From: DASQUK01 sp963756425 | Lineage (GTDB): Bacteria > Actinomycetota > Acidimicrobiia > Acidimicrobiales > VFJN01 | Length of the DNA stretch: 64,000 bases | Direction of reading: 5' to 3' | Assembly: GCA_963756425.1 (NCBI GenBank) | Contig: CAVWNW010000014.1 | Location: 1 to 64,000, forward strand | Shown: positions 36,266 through 45,578 of the stretch, in pieces | Numbering within the stretch: the first letter of the stretch is position 1 | Layout: the number at the start of each line of letters is the position of its first letter | Program-made: the position numbers and the translations under genes | Notes under the pieces: generated by a model | Told to the model about the DNA's origin: nothing | Database searches by the model: none | Seen by the model: the letters and a program-made list of their open reading frames with translations, nothing else

Positions 36266-38279
36266 TACCGCGGAGCCTTCCGTGCGGCGGCGCCGTCGTC
36301 GACCATGCGCAGGAGCCGGACTTGCTGGACCGGCTTGCTCAGGTAGCCGTCGACGCCCTCGGGCAGATCGCTCGGGTCCGCACTGGACAGCACGATCACG
36401 CGGATCGCGCTCGTCTCGGGGTCGCTCTTGAGCTCGCGCAGGGTGTCCAGAGCGTCGCGTCCTTGGAGGCGGACGTCGATCAGGATCGCGGCCGGCTTTG
36501 CGCGCCGCGCGTCCTCGACCGCGGTCCTCGCGCTCTGGGAACCGACCACGCGGTACCCGTGGCCGCTGACCATCTTCTGCAGCACGTGGACGACGGAGGG
36601 ATCGTCGTCTACGCAGAGCAGCAACCGCTCACCGTCAGAGGCCGCCACCGGCGGAAGGTCGTCGCTGTCAGCGGGCGTCGGGCGACAGTCGAGCGGGAGG
36701 ACGAGGTGGAAGACGCTCCCTCGCCCCGGCTCGCTCTCGAACGTGACGTCGCCGCCCATAGCTCGTGCGAGGCGGCGGCTGATCGGCAGCCCGAGACCGG
36801 TGCCGGGCGCGGCTCCCTCGGCGTGGTGGAACTCCTCGAAGATCACCTCCTGCAGCTCCGGGGCGATGCCGGGCCCGGTGTCGCGCACTGCGACGTGGAA
36901 ACGAGCGTCGTCCATCCGCTGCTGAGGTGACCTCCACCTCCCCCGCGTCGGTGAACTTGAGCGCATTCCCGACGAGGTTGACGAGGATCTGGCGCACGCG
37001 CTGACGGTCGAGCGCCACTTCGGTGGGCATGCCCGCGTCGTGCCATCCGAAGCGGATCCCCTTCTGCGCCGCGAGCGAGCGGTGCTGTGCGACGACGGTG
37101 TCGACGAGCTCCCGCGGATCGAAGGGTTCGACGTCGAGGGTGAGCTTTCCAGCCTCGATCTTCGACAGGTCCAGGATCTCGTTGATCAGCCCGAGGAGGT
37201 CCTGCCCGCCGCGCTGGACCCAGCGGAGCGACGTCTCCTGGTCGGGATTGAGCGGGCCGTCCACGCCCGCGAGGAGCGCATCGGTGAAGCCGAGGATGGC
37301 GGTCATCGGCGTGCGCAGCTCATGGCTCACGGACGCCAGGAATCGCGACTTGGCCTCGCTGCTCCGCTCGAGCGACGCATTGGTCTCGCTCAGCCGCGTG
37401 GTCAGCCGCTCCTGATCATCGAACAGCGTGGCCAAGCGCTCGCTCGTGCCATTGAGATCTCGCGCCAGGCCGCCGAACTCGTCGCGGTTCGGCACGTCGA
37501 CGCGTTGGTCGAAGTTGCCGGCTGTGATGTCGGCGAGCGCTCGTTCCATCTTCCGGACCGGCAGGACGAACGCCCACGAGAGGACGAACCCGAGCATCAG
37601 GGCCACGATGACGCTCACAACCGAGAAGGCGATCACCATGCCGGTGAAGAGGTCGCGAGCAGACCGGAAGTCGGTCTGGGCGGCGGGCCATGTCCTCGTT
37701 GGCCGTCTCGATGAGCGTCCTCATCGACTCCTCCAGGGTGTGCGAAATCGGGTGCTCCTCGTCCAGGTGGACCGCCTTGGCCTCTTCCGTGCGGCCTTGG
37801 TCGATGAACGCCAGCACCTTCTGGCCGGACTGCCGGTAGTCCTCGTTGACGGTCCTGACGACCTCGTAGAACGTGGCGTTGGCCGGCTCGGCCCGATGCA
37901 GCTCGTCCAGGAGCTGGGCGAAGGTCGCCTTGGCCTCCTCGACCTGACCGTTGTACTGGGCGGCATCCTCGGGGAGGAGCAGTGCCATCGCCCGGTAGTG
38001 GCTCTGAGCCGTCACCGCATAGAGCATCTCCTGCGCCCGGCCGGCCTTCACCTGCGCATCGTCGAGCTCGATCATGCGGTCGTTCATCTGCCGGATGACG
38101 AGGAGGCTGAGCAGCCCCATCGCCACGAGCAACAGGGCGCCGATGAGGAAGCCGAAGAGCAGCTTGCGGTGGACGCCGGCTTTCACACGAGCGACCGCAT
38201 CGACGACCGGACGCAGCCAGCCCGTGAAGCGCGGCATCTTCGGTTCGCCGGCCGTCATCACCTGGTCATGCGTCGTCAT
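36265..38279 (-). pseudogene. Hybrid sensor histidine kinase, two frameshifts
   Basis: A membrane kinase of about 670 aa in three frames. From ATG 38279: an N-terminal transmembrane segment (KLLFGFLIGALLLVAMG), a helical four-helix-bundle sensor, and LDEEHPISHTLEESM. After a break near 37682-37690: a second membrane helix (MVIAFSVVSVIVALMLG), a HAMP-like linker, and the dimerisation domain with the phospho-His in SVSHELRTPM (about 315). The N-box is NLVGNALKFTD. After a break near 36915-36925: DTGPGI, GTGLGL, and a C-terminal receiver with phospho-Asp in ILIDVRLQG. All core motifs are present, so one base at each site would restore function. Downstream genes are translationally coupled. Confidence 0.85.
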
Positions 38280-38536
38280 CAATGCCCACCGGTAACGCAA
38301 ACGAGGACGTCACGCCGCCAAGACAGGATGAATGACATCATCCCTCCCTTCGAGAGGTGCTTCAGTCGGCTGCTCCCCTTTAGGAGCCCGATTGTCCGCC
38401 TGCACCTCCCGCAGGATCGTGTACGCACGAAAGGCCGCCGTCAACACCTCGCCGCCCACACCCTCGCCGCCCACACCTGGTCGGTCGCCGCGACATGTCT
38501 GTCGCTAGGTGTGCCCGGCGCTCCCTGCCGACGTGG
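38280..38536. other. Intergenic with a short tandem repeat
   Basis: Contains two tandem copies of CCTCGCCGCCCACA-type sequence near 38447-38477. No gene is seen. It separates the kinase operon promoter from the end of a TetR gene. Confidence 0.35.
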
Positions 38537-39250
38537 TCAGGTGCGCTTGTCGGCGCCGATGCCGTGCATCAGCAGGTCCCACAGGTCCTCGGCGGCGCCG
38601 GCGCTGTCCGGGCCCACGGACGAGCCGCTGATCGTGGCGGAGAACGCGTTGAAGCTGATGGCCTGGATCAACACGCCGGCGATCCGTCGGTTGGGAAGGT
38701 CGGACCGCAGCGCCCCGGCCTTGGCGGCCTCGTCGAGCAGCTCCTCGAGCAGTGAGACCAGCGGGACGTAGGCCTGGGAGGCCTCCTTGGGGTGCTCGGT
38801 GAGGAGCTGCTGCGCGAAGACGCCCATCGCAGGCGTCGTCCCCTTCTTCGTGGCCCGACCCTTCGCCACCGGCCGGCACAACACGTAGTACTCGACCGTG
38901 AAGCGGTGCAGCCGGGTGAGGGGGTCGTCCTCCTTGGCGATCACCTCCCGAAGGTGGTCCGCGGTGGAGCGCACGGCCTCCTCGAACAGCGCCAGCAGGA
39001 GCTCGTGCTTGCCGGCGAAGTACTGGTAGAAGCTCCGGAGCGACTGGCCCGACCGCTCCACGACCTCCTGGACCGTGAAGTCCTTGCCCGACTCGCTGTT
39101 CATGAAGTCGAGCGCGGCGTCGAGGAAGCGCTGCACGCGCTTCTCGGCCCGCGACCGGGCCGGGTCGAGCGACCGTGCGACGGCAAGCTCCCGCCAACTG
39201 CCCGCGCGAGCAGTCGCCGAAGCCGGGGCCGCCGGGTCGTTTCGCGCCAT
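38537..39250 (-). CDS. TetR-family transcriptional regulator
   Basis: A 237-aa TetR. The DNA-binding domain is near residues 35-85 (RVQRFLDAALDFM, FTVQEVVERSGQSLRSFYQYFAGKHELLLALFE), with a basic N-terminal tail. ATG 39250 is the only good start; longer frames are random. It diverges from the KshB-like reductase gene, and the region between holds a perfect 13-base operator-like palindrome. Since related motifs precede many other catabolic genes here, this is one of two candidates for the shared regulator (the other is the double TetR at 11476). Confidence 0.88.
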   Translation of the reverse strand: MARNDPAAPASATARAGSWRELAVARSLDPARSRAEKRVQRFLDAALDFMNSESGKDFTVQEVVERSGQSLRSFYQYFAGKHELLLALFEEAVRSTADHLREVIAKEDDPLTRLHRFTVEYYVLCRPVAKGRATKKGTTPAMGVFAQQLLTEHPKEASQAYVPLVSLLEELLDEAAKAGALRSDLPNRRIAGVLIQAISFNAFSATISGSSVGPDSAGAAEDLWDLLMHGIGADKRT

Positions 39251-39366
39251 GCGGCAAGCGTACCTCGGTTGTGAAGGATTGATGCGCCATTCGAGAGGGC
39301 CGATCTCGACTGCGAAGAGGCCTGCTTCCACGATTGGCGCCTGTGTGGCGTACGTTCTCAGAATTG

Positions 39367-39380
39367 GAGAACCAGGTTCT
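39367..39380. promoter_or_regulatory. Operator-like palindrome, copy 6
   Basis: GAGAACCAGGTTCT includes the perfect palindrome AGAACCAGGTTCT (39368-39380). It lies directly upstream of the -10 box of the reductase gene and 117 bases from the TetR start. Confidence 0.65.
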
Positions 39381-39382
39381 GC

Positions 39383-39388
39383 TAGCCT
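39383..39388 (+). promoter_or_regulatory. -10 box of reductase gene (leaderless)
   Basis: TAGCCT preceded by TGC, six bases before GTG 39395; no ribosome site fits between. Confidence 0.5.
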
Positions 39389-39394
39389 TGTGGC

Positions 39395-40498
39395 GTGGGC
39401 GATGTCCCGGCACGCACGCTCGACGAGGACCAGGTCCGCCGGGCACACGGCTACCACCTCCTCGGTGTCAAGGACGTCGTCCAGGAGACTCACGACACGC
39501 GGTCGTTCGTCCTCGACGTGCCGGCCGAACTGGCGGACACGTTTGCGTACGCGGCGGGCCAGTTCTGCACCTTCCGGGTCCGCATCGCAGGCGAGCAGCA
39601 CCTGCGTTCCTATTCGATGTCCAGTGCGCCGGAGACAGACCGCGATCTCACGGTGACCGTCAAGCGAGTGCCCGGCGGTGTGGTCTCCAACTGGCTCATC
39701 GACCGGGTGGTGGCCGGCGATGTCCTCGAGGTCACCAGGCCGGCGGGGGTCTTCTGCGTGCGCGAAGGCCAGCGACCGGTCGTGGCCTTCTGCGGCGGCA
39801 GCGGCATCACGCCGGTCATATCGATCGCCAAGAGCACGCTGGCGGCGACGGCCCGGCCCGTGAGGCTGCTCTACGCGAATCGCGACGGCGCGTCGGTGAT
39901 CTTCCACGGCGAGCTGCGGTCGCTGGGCGACCGGTACGCCGGTCGCCTGGACGTCCGCCTCCACCTGGACACCGACCGGGGCTTCCTCGACCCGGGCACC
40001 GTGGCCGAGTTCGCCGCCTCCGCCGCGCCGGAGCTCGATGACGACTTCTACATCTGCGGGCCCGGACCCTTCATGGACCTGGTCGAGGCGACGCTCCTCG
40101 GTGCCGGCATCGCCGCCGAGCGCATCTCGATCGAGCGATTCGACGGGCCCGGTGGGGCCGCTGCCCCCGCTCCTGCCGATGGCTCCCCTGCCGCGGCCAC
40201 CGGTGCCGAGTCCGACGTTCCGGAGTCGGTGACCCTGATCCTCGGCGGCAGGAACGTCACCGTCGGCTATCAGGCTGGCGACACCGTGCTCCAGACCGCC
40301 CGCCGCGGCGGGCTGCAGGCGCCGTTCTCGTGCGAGGCGGGCGACTGTGCCACGTGCATGGCCAGGGTGCGCGAGGGATCGATCACGATGCGGGTCAACA
40401 ACGCGTTGACGCCCGACGAAGTGGACGAGGGATGGGTCCTGACGTGCCAGGCGCTGCCCCGGGGCCGGACCGTCACGATCGAGTACGAGGCGCTCTGA
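39395..40498 (+). CDS. Oxygenase reductase with FAD/NAD and C-terminal [2Fe-2S] domain (KshB/PaaE-like)
   Basis: A 367-aa electron-transfer protein. FAD binding is at RSYSMSS (about 70-76), NAD binding at CGGSGITP (about 131-138) and FYICGPGPFMD. An Ala/Pro linker follows, then a plant-type ferredoxin domain with Cys in CEAGDCATC (about 313-321) and LTC near 350. This order matches 3-ketosteroid-9-alpha-hydroxylase reductase KshB and PaaE. It can feed electrons to a Rieske oxygenase or similar; the only Rieske gene in the window is at 16316. GTG 39395 is likely the first base of the mRNA. It diverges from a TetR gene. Confidence 0.9.
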   Translation: MGDVPARTLDEDQVRRAHGYHLLGVKDVVQETHDTRSFVLDVPAELADTFAYAAGQFCTFRVRIAGEQHLRSYSMSSAPETDRDLTVTVKRVPGGVVSNWLIDRVVAGDVLEVTRPAGVFCVREGQRPVVAFCGGSGITPVISIAKSTLAATARPVRLLYANRDGASVIFHGELRSLGDRYAGRLDVRLHLDTDRGFLDPGTVAEFAASAAPELDDDFYICGPGPFMDLVEATLLGAGIAAERISIERFDGPGGAAAPAPADGSPAAATGAESDVPESVTLILGGRNVTVGYQAGDTVLQTARRGGLQAPFSCEAGDCATCMARVREGSITMRVNNALTPDEVDEGWVLTCQALPRGRTVTIEYEAL

Positions 40499-40511
40499 TC
40501 CCCGGGTCGCC

Positions 40512-41267
40512 TCAGGTGTTGCGGCCGCCGTTGACGCCGATCACCTGCCCGGTGATGTAGCCGGCGTCGTCGGAGACGAGGAACGCACAGGCGGCGGCGA
40601 TGTCGTCGGGCCGCCCGGGACGCCGGACCGGCGTCGCCTCGGCGATGCGGTCCACACTTCCGCCGAGCAGGCCCCGCTCCTCCGACGCCCGGAGCATCGG
40701 CGTGTCGACGAAGCCTGGCGGGATGGTGTTCACCGTGACGCCCTTGGGCCCGAACTCGAGCGCCAGCGCCTTGGTGAGGCCGATGAGCCCGGCCTTGGAC
40801 GACACGTAGTGGGCCATGAACTGCTGCCCGCCCTGCGCGCTCGACGACGAGATGTTCACGATCCGGCCCCAGCACGCGTCGATCATGTCGGGGAGCACCG
40901 CCTGGGTGCAGTAGAAGGGGCCGTTGAGGTTCACGGCCAGGATCCGGTCCCATTCCTCGCCGGTGATCTTCAGGAACGGGGTGAAGCCGGCGAGCCCGGC
41001 GTTGTTGACCAGCACGAGCACCGGCCCCAGCGCGTCTCGCACCCGCTGCACGGCCTCGTCCACCTGGGCGCGGTCGGACACGTCGACGCTCCCGGGCGCC
41101 ATCGCGTCGTGGCCCTTCTGACGTAGCTCGCCGACGATCGCCTCGGCCGCCGCCCCGTCGAGGTCGAGGATCGCGATGGCGTGCCCGTCCTCCGCCAACC
41201 GCTGGGCGATGGCGCGCCCGATGCCGGACCCGGCGCCGGTGACGATCGCGGTGCGGCGCGTGGTCAC
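40512..41267 (-). CDS. Short-chain dehydrogenase, FabG-like
   Basis: A 251-aa SDR with TGAGSGIG (about 11-18), NNAGLAGF, catalytic Ser in NISSSSAQGG, YVSSKAG (YxxxK) and a C-terminal YITGQVIGVNGGRNT. This is the 3-hydroxyacyl-CoA/3-oxoacyl reductase-like branch. GTG 41267 overlaps the stop of the acyl-CoA synthetase gene (GTGA), so CoA activation and oxidation are probably in one pathway. Confidence 0.9.
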   Translation of the reverse strand: MTTRRTAIVTGAGSGIGRAIAQRLAEDGHAIAILDLDGAAAEAIVGELRQKGHDAMAPGSVDVSDRAQVDEAVQRVRDALGPVLVLVNNAGLAGFTPFLKITGEEWDRILAVNLNGPFYCTQAVLPDMIDACWGRIVNISSSSAQGGQQFMAHYVSSKAGLIGLTKALALEFGPKGVTVNTIPPGFVDTPMLRASEERGLLGGSVDRIAEATPVRRPGRPDDIAAACAFLVSDDAGYITGQVIGVNGGRNT

Positions 41268-42910
41268 GCCAAGGCCCCCTTGCTGGTTTCGAGCTGTCCG
41301 TCGCGCAGCCGCTGGCGCAGGCGGAACTTCTGGACCTTGCCGGAGGGGGTGCGGGGGAACTCGCGCACCTCGTAGAGGGACTCTGGCCACTTCTGGCGGG
41401 CCAAGCCGGCGGCCGCCAGGTGCGTGCGCACGTCGTCGAGGGTTGGAGCACGCATGCCGTCGCGCACCTGCACCACGGCGGCGGCGTGCTCGCCGAGGCG
41501 CTCGTCGGGGGCGGCGACGACGCTGACCTCGGCGACGGCCTCCATCCGCAGCATGAGCTCCTCGATCTCCTGGGCGCTGATGTTCTCGCCCCCGCGGATG
41601 ACGATGTCGGACACCCGGTCGGTGATGGTCAGGAAGCCGTCGTCGTCGAGGACGCCGACGTCACCCGTCCGGTACCAGCCGTCGTCGTCGAAGACGGCTG
41701 CGGTGAGATCCGGATCCGTGTACCCGACGAAGCAGTCGGGCCCCCGGCTCAGGATCTGCCCGTCGCCGTCCAGGCGCACCTCGACGCCCGGCAGCGGACG
41801 CCCGTCGGTGGTGAGCCGCTTGGCCTCGGGATCGTCGAGCGACGCGCCGGTGATCGAGGGGTGTTCGGTGCTCCCGTAGGAGCGGAACACCTTGATGCCT
41901 AGGCGCGTCGCGCGCTCGGTGACGGCGACCGGGACCGACGATCCGCCGAGGCCGGCGAACGGCATCAACGCCAGGTGCTCGTCGGTGAAGTCCGGATGGT
42001 CGAGCAGGCTCGTGAGGAAGTAGGTCGCCCCGCCGCCGACGCCGAGCCCCTCCTCGAGCATCATGCGCAGCACCTCGCCCGGGTCCCAGACGTCGATCAG
42101 ATTGACGGGCCGATGCCTCAGCAGCGGCACCAGGAAGGCGCTGAGCATGCCGATGAAGTGGCCGACCGGGGCACCAGTGATCTGCGGCGGGCCGCCCCCG
42201 GGGAAGAGATCGTTGAGTTGGCGGGTCTCGCAGCCGATGGTGCGGTGTGAGTGCACCACACCCTTCGGGTCGCGCGTCGTGCCGGACGTGAACGCGACCA
42301 GCGCCGGTGCGTCGGGGTCGACGGTGGTGGGCTCGCGCACGGGCTCCGCGTCGAGCGCGGTCTCGAACGAGGTGGCGCCGGCCGGGAGCGCCCCGGCAGG
42401 CGTCGCGCCGGCCACCAGCCAGAGCCTCGGTGGGTGCCGCGACAGCAGGTCCTCGTACATGCCCAGGTGGTCGGCGTGGCCGAACCGGTCGACCGTCACG
42501 ACGGCCTCGGGCTCGGTGGCGCGAAGGATGTAGTCGACCTCCTTGGCGCCGTAGAAGTGGACGACCGGGACCACGACGGCCCCAAGGTAGGCGGCAGCCC
42601 AGAACGAGATGCCGGCCTCCACCCAGTTGGGGAGCTGGCACACGACCACGTCGCCGGGGCCTATGCCCCGGGAGCGGAGCGTTGTCGCCAGCGAGCGGGC
42701 CGCCCGGTCCACGTCGGCGAACGTGCCGGACCAGGGACGCACCTTGGAGCGCACCCGGAACCCGGCGCCAGCCATGCTCCCGAGGCCGTGGGCCACCGTC
42801 GCTCCCAAGGTGGCGTCGTTCCACCACCCCTCGGCCCGGTAGCGGTCCGCCAGGTCGCGAGCCACCGATCGCCTCTGCCAACCGTCCCGCCCGACGCTGA
42901 TCGGCTGCAC
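41264..42910 (-). CDS. AMP-forming acyl-CoA synthetase
   Basis: A 548-aa ligase that activates a carboxylic acid with ATP and CoA. Motifs in order: P-loop FTSGTTRDPKGVVH, SYGSTEHPS, YRTGDVGVLDDDGFL (hinge Asp), and catalytic Lys in RTPSGKVQK near 525. GTG 42910 has GAGGGGGAC upstream. It heads a leftward operon with an SDR and diverges from the NTF2/acyl-CoA dehydrogenase operon, with a copy of the shared operator between them. The P-loop has an extra Arg-Asp where most have Gly-x-Pro. Confidence 0.9.
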   Translation of the reverse strand: MQPISVGRDGWQRRSVARDLADRYRAEGWWNDATLGATVAHGLGSMAGAGFRVRSKVRPWSGTFADVDRAARSLATTLRSRGIGPGDVVVCQLPNWVEAGISFWAAAYLGAVVVPVVHFYGAKEVDYILRATEPEAVVTVDRFGHADHLGMYEDLLSRHPPRLWLVAGATPAGALPAGATSFETALDAEPVREPTTVDPDAPALVAFTSGTTRDPKGVVHSHRTIGCETRQLNDLFPGGGPPQITGAPVGHFIGMLSAFLVPLLRHRPVNLIDVWDPGEVLRMMLEEGLGVGGGATYFLTSLLDHPDFTDEHLALMPFAGLGGSSVPVAVTERATRLGIKVFRSYGSTEHPSITGASLDDPEAKRLTTDGRPLPGVEVRLDGDGQILSRGPDCFVGYTDPDLTAAVFDDDGWYRTGDVGVLDDDGFLTITDRVSDIVIRGGENISAQEIEELMLRMEAVAEVSVVAAPDERLGEHAAAVVQVRDGMRAPTLDDVRTHLAAAGLARQKWPESLYEVREFPRTPSGKVQKFRLRQRLRDGQLETSKGALA

Positions 42911-42986
42911 GACGTCCCCCTCTCGGCCCTGCGCGTCGACCGTAGCGAACGGTGGCCGTAGCCTGCCAACGCTATTGCCGCATTCT

Positions 42987-43000
42987 GAGAACTAGGTTAC
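42987..43000. promoter_or_regulatory. Operator-like palindrome, copy 7
   Basis: GAGAACTAGGTTAC, overlapping the -10 region of the rightward NTF2-like gene. Confidence 0.55.
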
Positions 43001-43003
43001 CGT
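42998..43003 (+). promoter_or_regulatory. -10 box of NTF2-like gene (leaderless)
   Basis: TACCGT, seven bases before GTG 43011. Confidence 0.45.
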
Positions 43004-43010
43004 CCCGGCG

Positions 43011-43451
43011 GTGGGCCAGCCGCTCGTCGCCGACGTCATCGAGCTCGAGCAGCTCCTCGCCCGGTACGCCGCCGGCATGACCAGGGACGACATCGACGCC
43101 GTGCTCGCCGTCTTCACTCCCGACGGCGCCTACCGCGCCTTCGGCGCGACGTACACGCTTGCCGACTTTCCGGCGCTCGTGCGCGCCGCGCCCAAGGGCC
43201 TGTACCTCACGGGCACACCTGCGCTCGAAGTCGACGGCGACGCCGGCACGGGTGTGCAGACCCTTTGCTTCGTCGACCAGAAGACCCACGCCATGCGCAT
43301 CGGGTACTACACCGACACCTACCGCCGGACCTCGGACGGTTGGCGCCTGCAGACGCGGTCGATGACGTTCCTGCGCCGCAGCGGTGCCCGTGATGCCGGC
43401 AAGCCGCACGACCCGACCCGCCCCGAGCCGACCGCCAGCGCGTCGGGGTAG
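43011..43451 (+). CDS. NTF2-like / SnoaL-fold protein
   Basis: A 146-aa protein. Residues 1-125 fit the NTF2 fold: IELEQLLARYAAGMTRDDIDAVLAVFTPDGAYRAFG, then VQTLCFVDQ, and YTDTYRRTSDGWRLQTRSMTFLRR. Such proteins act as isomerases, dehydratases or binding partners. The tail is Pro/Ala-rich. GTG 43011 is probably the transcript start. It leads an operon with two acyl-CoA dehydrogenase subunits, so a dehydratase or isomerase step in the same route is a reasonable guess. Confidence 0.85.
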   Translation: MGQPLVADVIELEQLLARYAAGMTRDDIDAVLAVFTPDGAYRAFGATYTLADFPALVRAAPKGLYLTGTPALEVDGDAGTGVQTLCFVDQKTHAMRIGYYTDTYRRTSDGWRLQTRSMTFLRRSGARDAGKPHDPTRPEPTASASG

Positions 43452-43461
43452 GGCTCGCCCC

Positions 43462-44589
43462 ATGGAGCTCGACGCGTTCCGGGCGTCCGTCGACGGCTGG
43501 CTCGACGAGCACGCCGACGCTCTGGCGCCCGGTGCTGGCGCGGGGACGCTCGACGACGACATGGTGCAGCTCGCCAAGGTGAAGCGGTTGGCGTACGACG
43601 CCGGTTGGATGCGCTGGGGGTGGCCCGAGCGGGTCGGCGGGCTCGGTGGCTCGACCCTGCTGCGGGCCTACCTCGCCGAGGCGCTGACGTCGCGGGACCT
43701 GGTCGATCCGGGCCTCTATTCGATGACCGAGGTCCTGGCGCCGACGATGATCGACTACGCCCCGCCGGGGCTGGCCGCCGGCATGGTGCCCCGGCTGCTG
43801 CGCGGCGACGAAACGTGGTGCCAGGGCTTCTCCGAGCCGGGGACCGGGAGCAACCTCGCCGCGCTGTCCTGCCGAGCCATCCCGACCGACGACGGCTGGC
43901 AGGTTTCCGGGCAAAAGGTCTGGACCAGCCTGGCGCAGTACGCGCAGCGCTGCGTGCTCCTGGTCCGGACCGGGCCGCCCGAGTCGGGGCACAGGGGCAT
44001 CACCGCGCTGTTCGTCGACATGGCGACCCCCGGGATCACGGTGCGGCCCATCGCGGCGATGCACGGCCGTGAGGAGTTCTGCGAGGTCTTCTTCGACGAT
44101 GTCGCCGTCCCGTTGGAGCGGACGCTGGGCGAGGTCGGCCAGGGTTGGTCGGTCGCGATGGACCTGCTCCCGTTCGAGCGCAGCACGGCGCTGTGGCAGC
44201 GGGGCGCCTTCCTGTACCGGCGGCTGGAGCAGCTCCTCGAGGTCGCGGCCCCGGGGACGCTGGCGCCAGACGAGGTCGGTGACGCCTTCGCGCAGGTCTA
44301 CGCCCTGCGGGCCCGGTCCCGGGCGACGCAGCACCGGCTGGCGGCGGGGGAGCGGCTCGGGCCCGAGACGTCGGTGGACAAGATCCTGCTGGCGACGGCG
44401 GAGCAGGCCGTCTTCGACCTCGTCGCCGCCGCGCTCTCGGACCGCGTGCGGGCCGGCGACGACCCCGGCAGCGAGCGCTGGCGCGCCGAGTACCTGTATT
44501 CGCGGGCAGCGACCATCTACGGGGGCAGCGCCGAGATCCAGCGCAACATCGTCGCCCGGCGGCTGCTCGATCTGGGGGCCGACCGCTGA
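43462..44589 (+). CDS. Acyl-CoA dehydrogenase, large partner of a paired enzyme
   Basis: A 375-aa FAD enzyme: WCQGFSEPGTGSNLAALSCRA (signature 1), VSGQKVWTSLAQYA, then EVFFDDVAVP, and C-terminal IYGGSAEIQRNIVARRLL. The classical catalytic Glu position (YEGT) is Gly here, so the base is probably placed elsewhere, as in the FadE26-type group. ATG 43462 follows the NTF2-like gene by 10 bases. The next gene starts on its last base (TGATG) and encodes a smaller dehydrogenase-like chain; such pairs form alpha2-beta2 enzymes for bulky CoA esters in actinobacteria. Confidence 0.9.
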   Translation: MELDAFRASVDGWLDEHADALAPGAGAGTLDDDMVQLAKVKRLAYDAGWMRWGWPERVGGLGGSTLLRAYLAEALTSRDLVDPGLYSMTEVLAPTMIDYAPPGLAAGMVPRLLRGDETWCQGFSEPGTGSNLAALSCRAIPTDDGWQVSGQKVWTSLAQYAQRCVLLVRTGPPESGHRGITALFVDMATPGITVRPIAAMHGREEFCEVFFDDVAVPLERTLGEVGQGWSVAMDLLPFERSTALWQRGAFLYRRLEQLLEVAAPGTLAPDEVGDAFAQVYALRARSRATQHRLAAGERLGPETSVDKILLATAEQAVFDLVAAALSDRVRAGDDPGSERWRAEYLYSRAATIYGGSAEIQRNIVARRLLDLGADR

Positions 44590-45551
44590 TGAACGGCGAG
44601 GAGCGTGAGCTCTTCGAGAAGGGCCTACGCCACGCGGCGGCGAGTCACACCGGCGAGGCGCTCGACGCCGCACTCGGGGAGCTCGGGTGGCGGGACGCCC
44701 TGGCGGCCGATGCCCGCGCCGCGGTCTCGCTTCTCTTCGAGCTCCAGGGGGCCGCCAACGCCACGTCGTCGGCCCTCGACGACGTCGTCCTTGCCGCCCT
44801 CGACGCTGCGCCCACCCCGGCCGCGGGCGTCGTCCTGCCGTCCCTCGGGGGTTGGGACGCGCCCGGCCGGGTCGACGGTGGGGAGCTTGCCGTCCGCGGG
44901 CTCGGCACTGCTGGCCTGCGCCACCGCCCCGCCGCCGTCGTCGTCGCCGGGACCGGTGAGGGGCACGTCGCCGCCATCGTCGAGACCGCGGACCTCGAGC
45001 TGCGGCCTGTCGCCGGCATCGACCCCAGCCTCGGAATGGTCGAGGTGGAGGCGGGCGGCGTACGCCACCACGACCGGGTACCGGCCCCACCCGCGGCATG
45101 GCCGGCCGCGCTGGCCGCCGGCCAGCTGGCCGTCGGCCACGAGCTGGTGGGCGCGGCGAGGCGGATGCTCTGCCTGGCCTGCGACCACGCGCGGGAGCGC
45201 ATCCAATTCGGGCGGCAGATCGCCTCGTTCCAGGCGGTGAGCCACCGGCTCGCGGACACCCGGGTTGCGATCGACGCGGCGGAGGCCGCGTTGCACGCGG
45301 CCTGGGACGACGGGTCACCGCTGACGGCGGCGCTCGCCAAGGCCCTCGCCGGCCGGGGCGCCAGCGCCGCACGGCGGCATTGCCAGCAGGTGCTGGCGGG
45401 CGTCGGGTTCACCACCGACCACCCGCTCCATCGGTACGTCCGGCGGACCCTCGTGCTCGACGGGCTGCTGGGCGACGCCCGCTCGCTGACCCGGTGGCTC
45501 GGCGACGACCTGCTCCGCACCCGGCGGCTGCCGGCGATCCTGCCCCTGTGA
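44589..45551 (+). CDS. Acyl-CoA dehydrogenase-like partner subunit
   Basis: A 320-aa shortened acyl-CoA dehydrogenase. The N-terminal and central domains are diverged, and the C-terminal helical domain is clear: ACDHARERIQFGRQIASFQAVSHRLADT, then ARRHCQQVLAGVGFTTDHPLHRYVRR. No catalytic Glu is evident. The start overlaps the stop of the preceding dehydrogenase by one base, so expression at equal levels is expected. This size and pairing match heteromeric FadE partners of steroid-side-chain oxidation in mycobacteria; the substrate here is not known. Confidence 0.87.
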   Translation: MNGEERELFEKGLRHAAASHTGEALDAALGELGWRDALAADARAAVSLLFELQGAANATSSALDDVVLAALDAAPTPAAGVVLPSLGGWDAPGRVDGGELAVRGLGTAGLRHRPAAVVVAGTGEGHVAAIVETADLELRPVAGIDPSLGMVEVEAGGVRHHDRVPAPPAAWPAALAAGQLAVGHELVGAARRMLCLACDHARERIQFGRQIASFQAVSHRLADTRVAIDAAEAALHAAWDDGSPLTAALAKALAGRGASAARRHCQQVLAGVGFTTDHPLHRYVRRTLVLDGLLGDARSLTRWLGDDLLRTRRLPAILPL

Positions 45552-45578
45552 TCGGTTGGCGGTGACCGCGAGGGTCCA

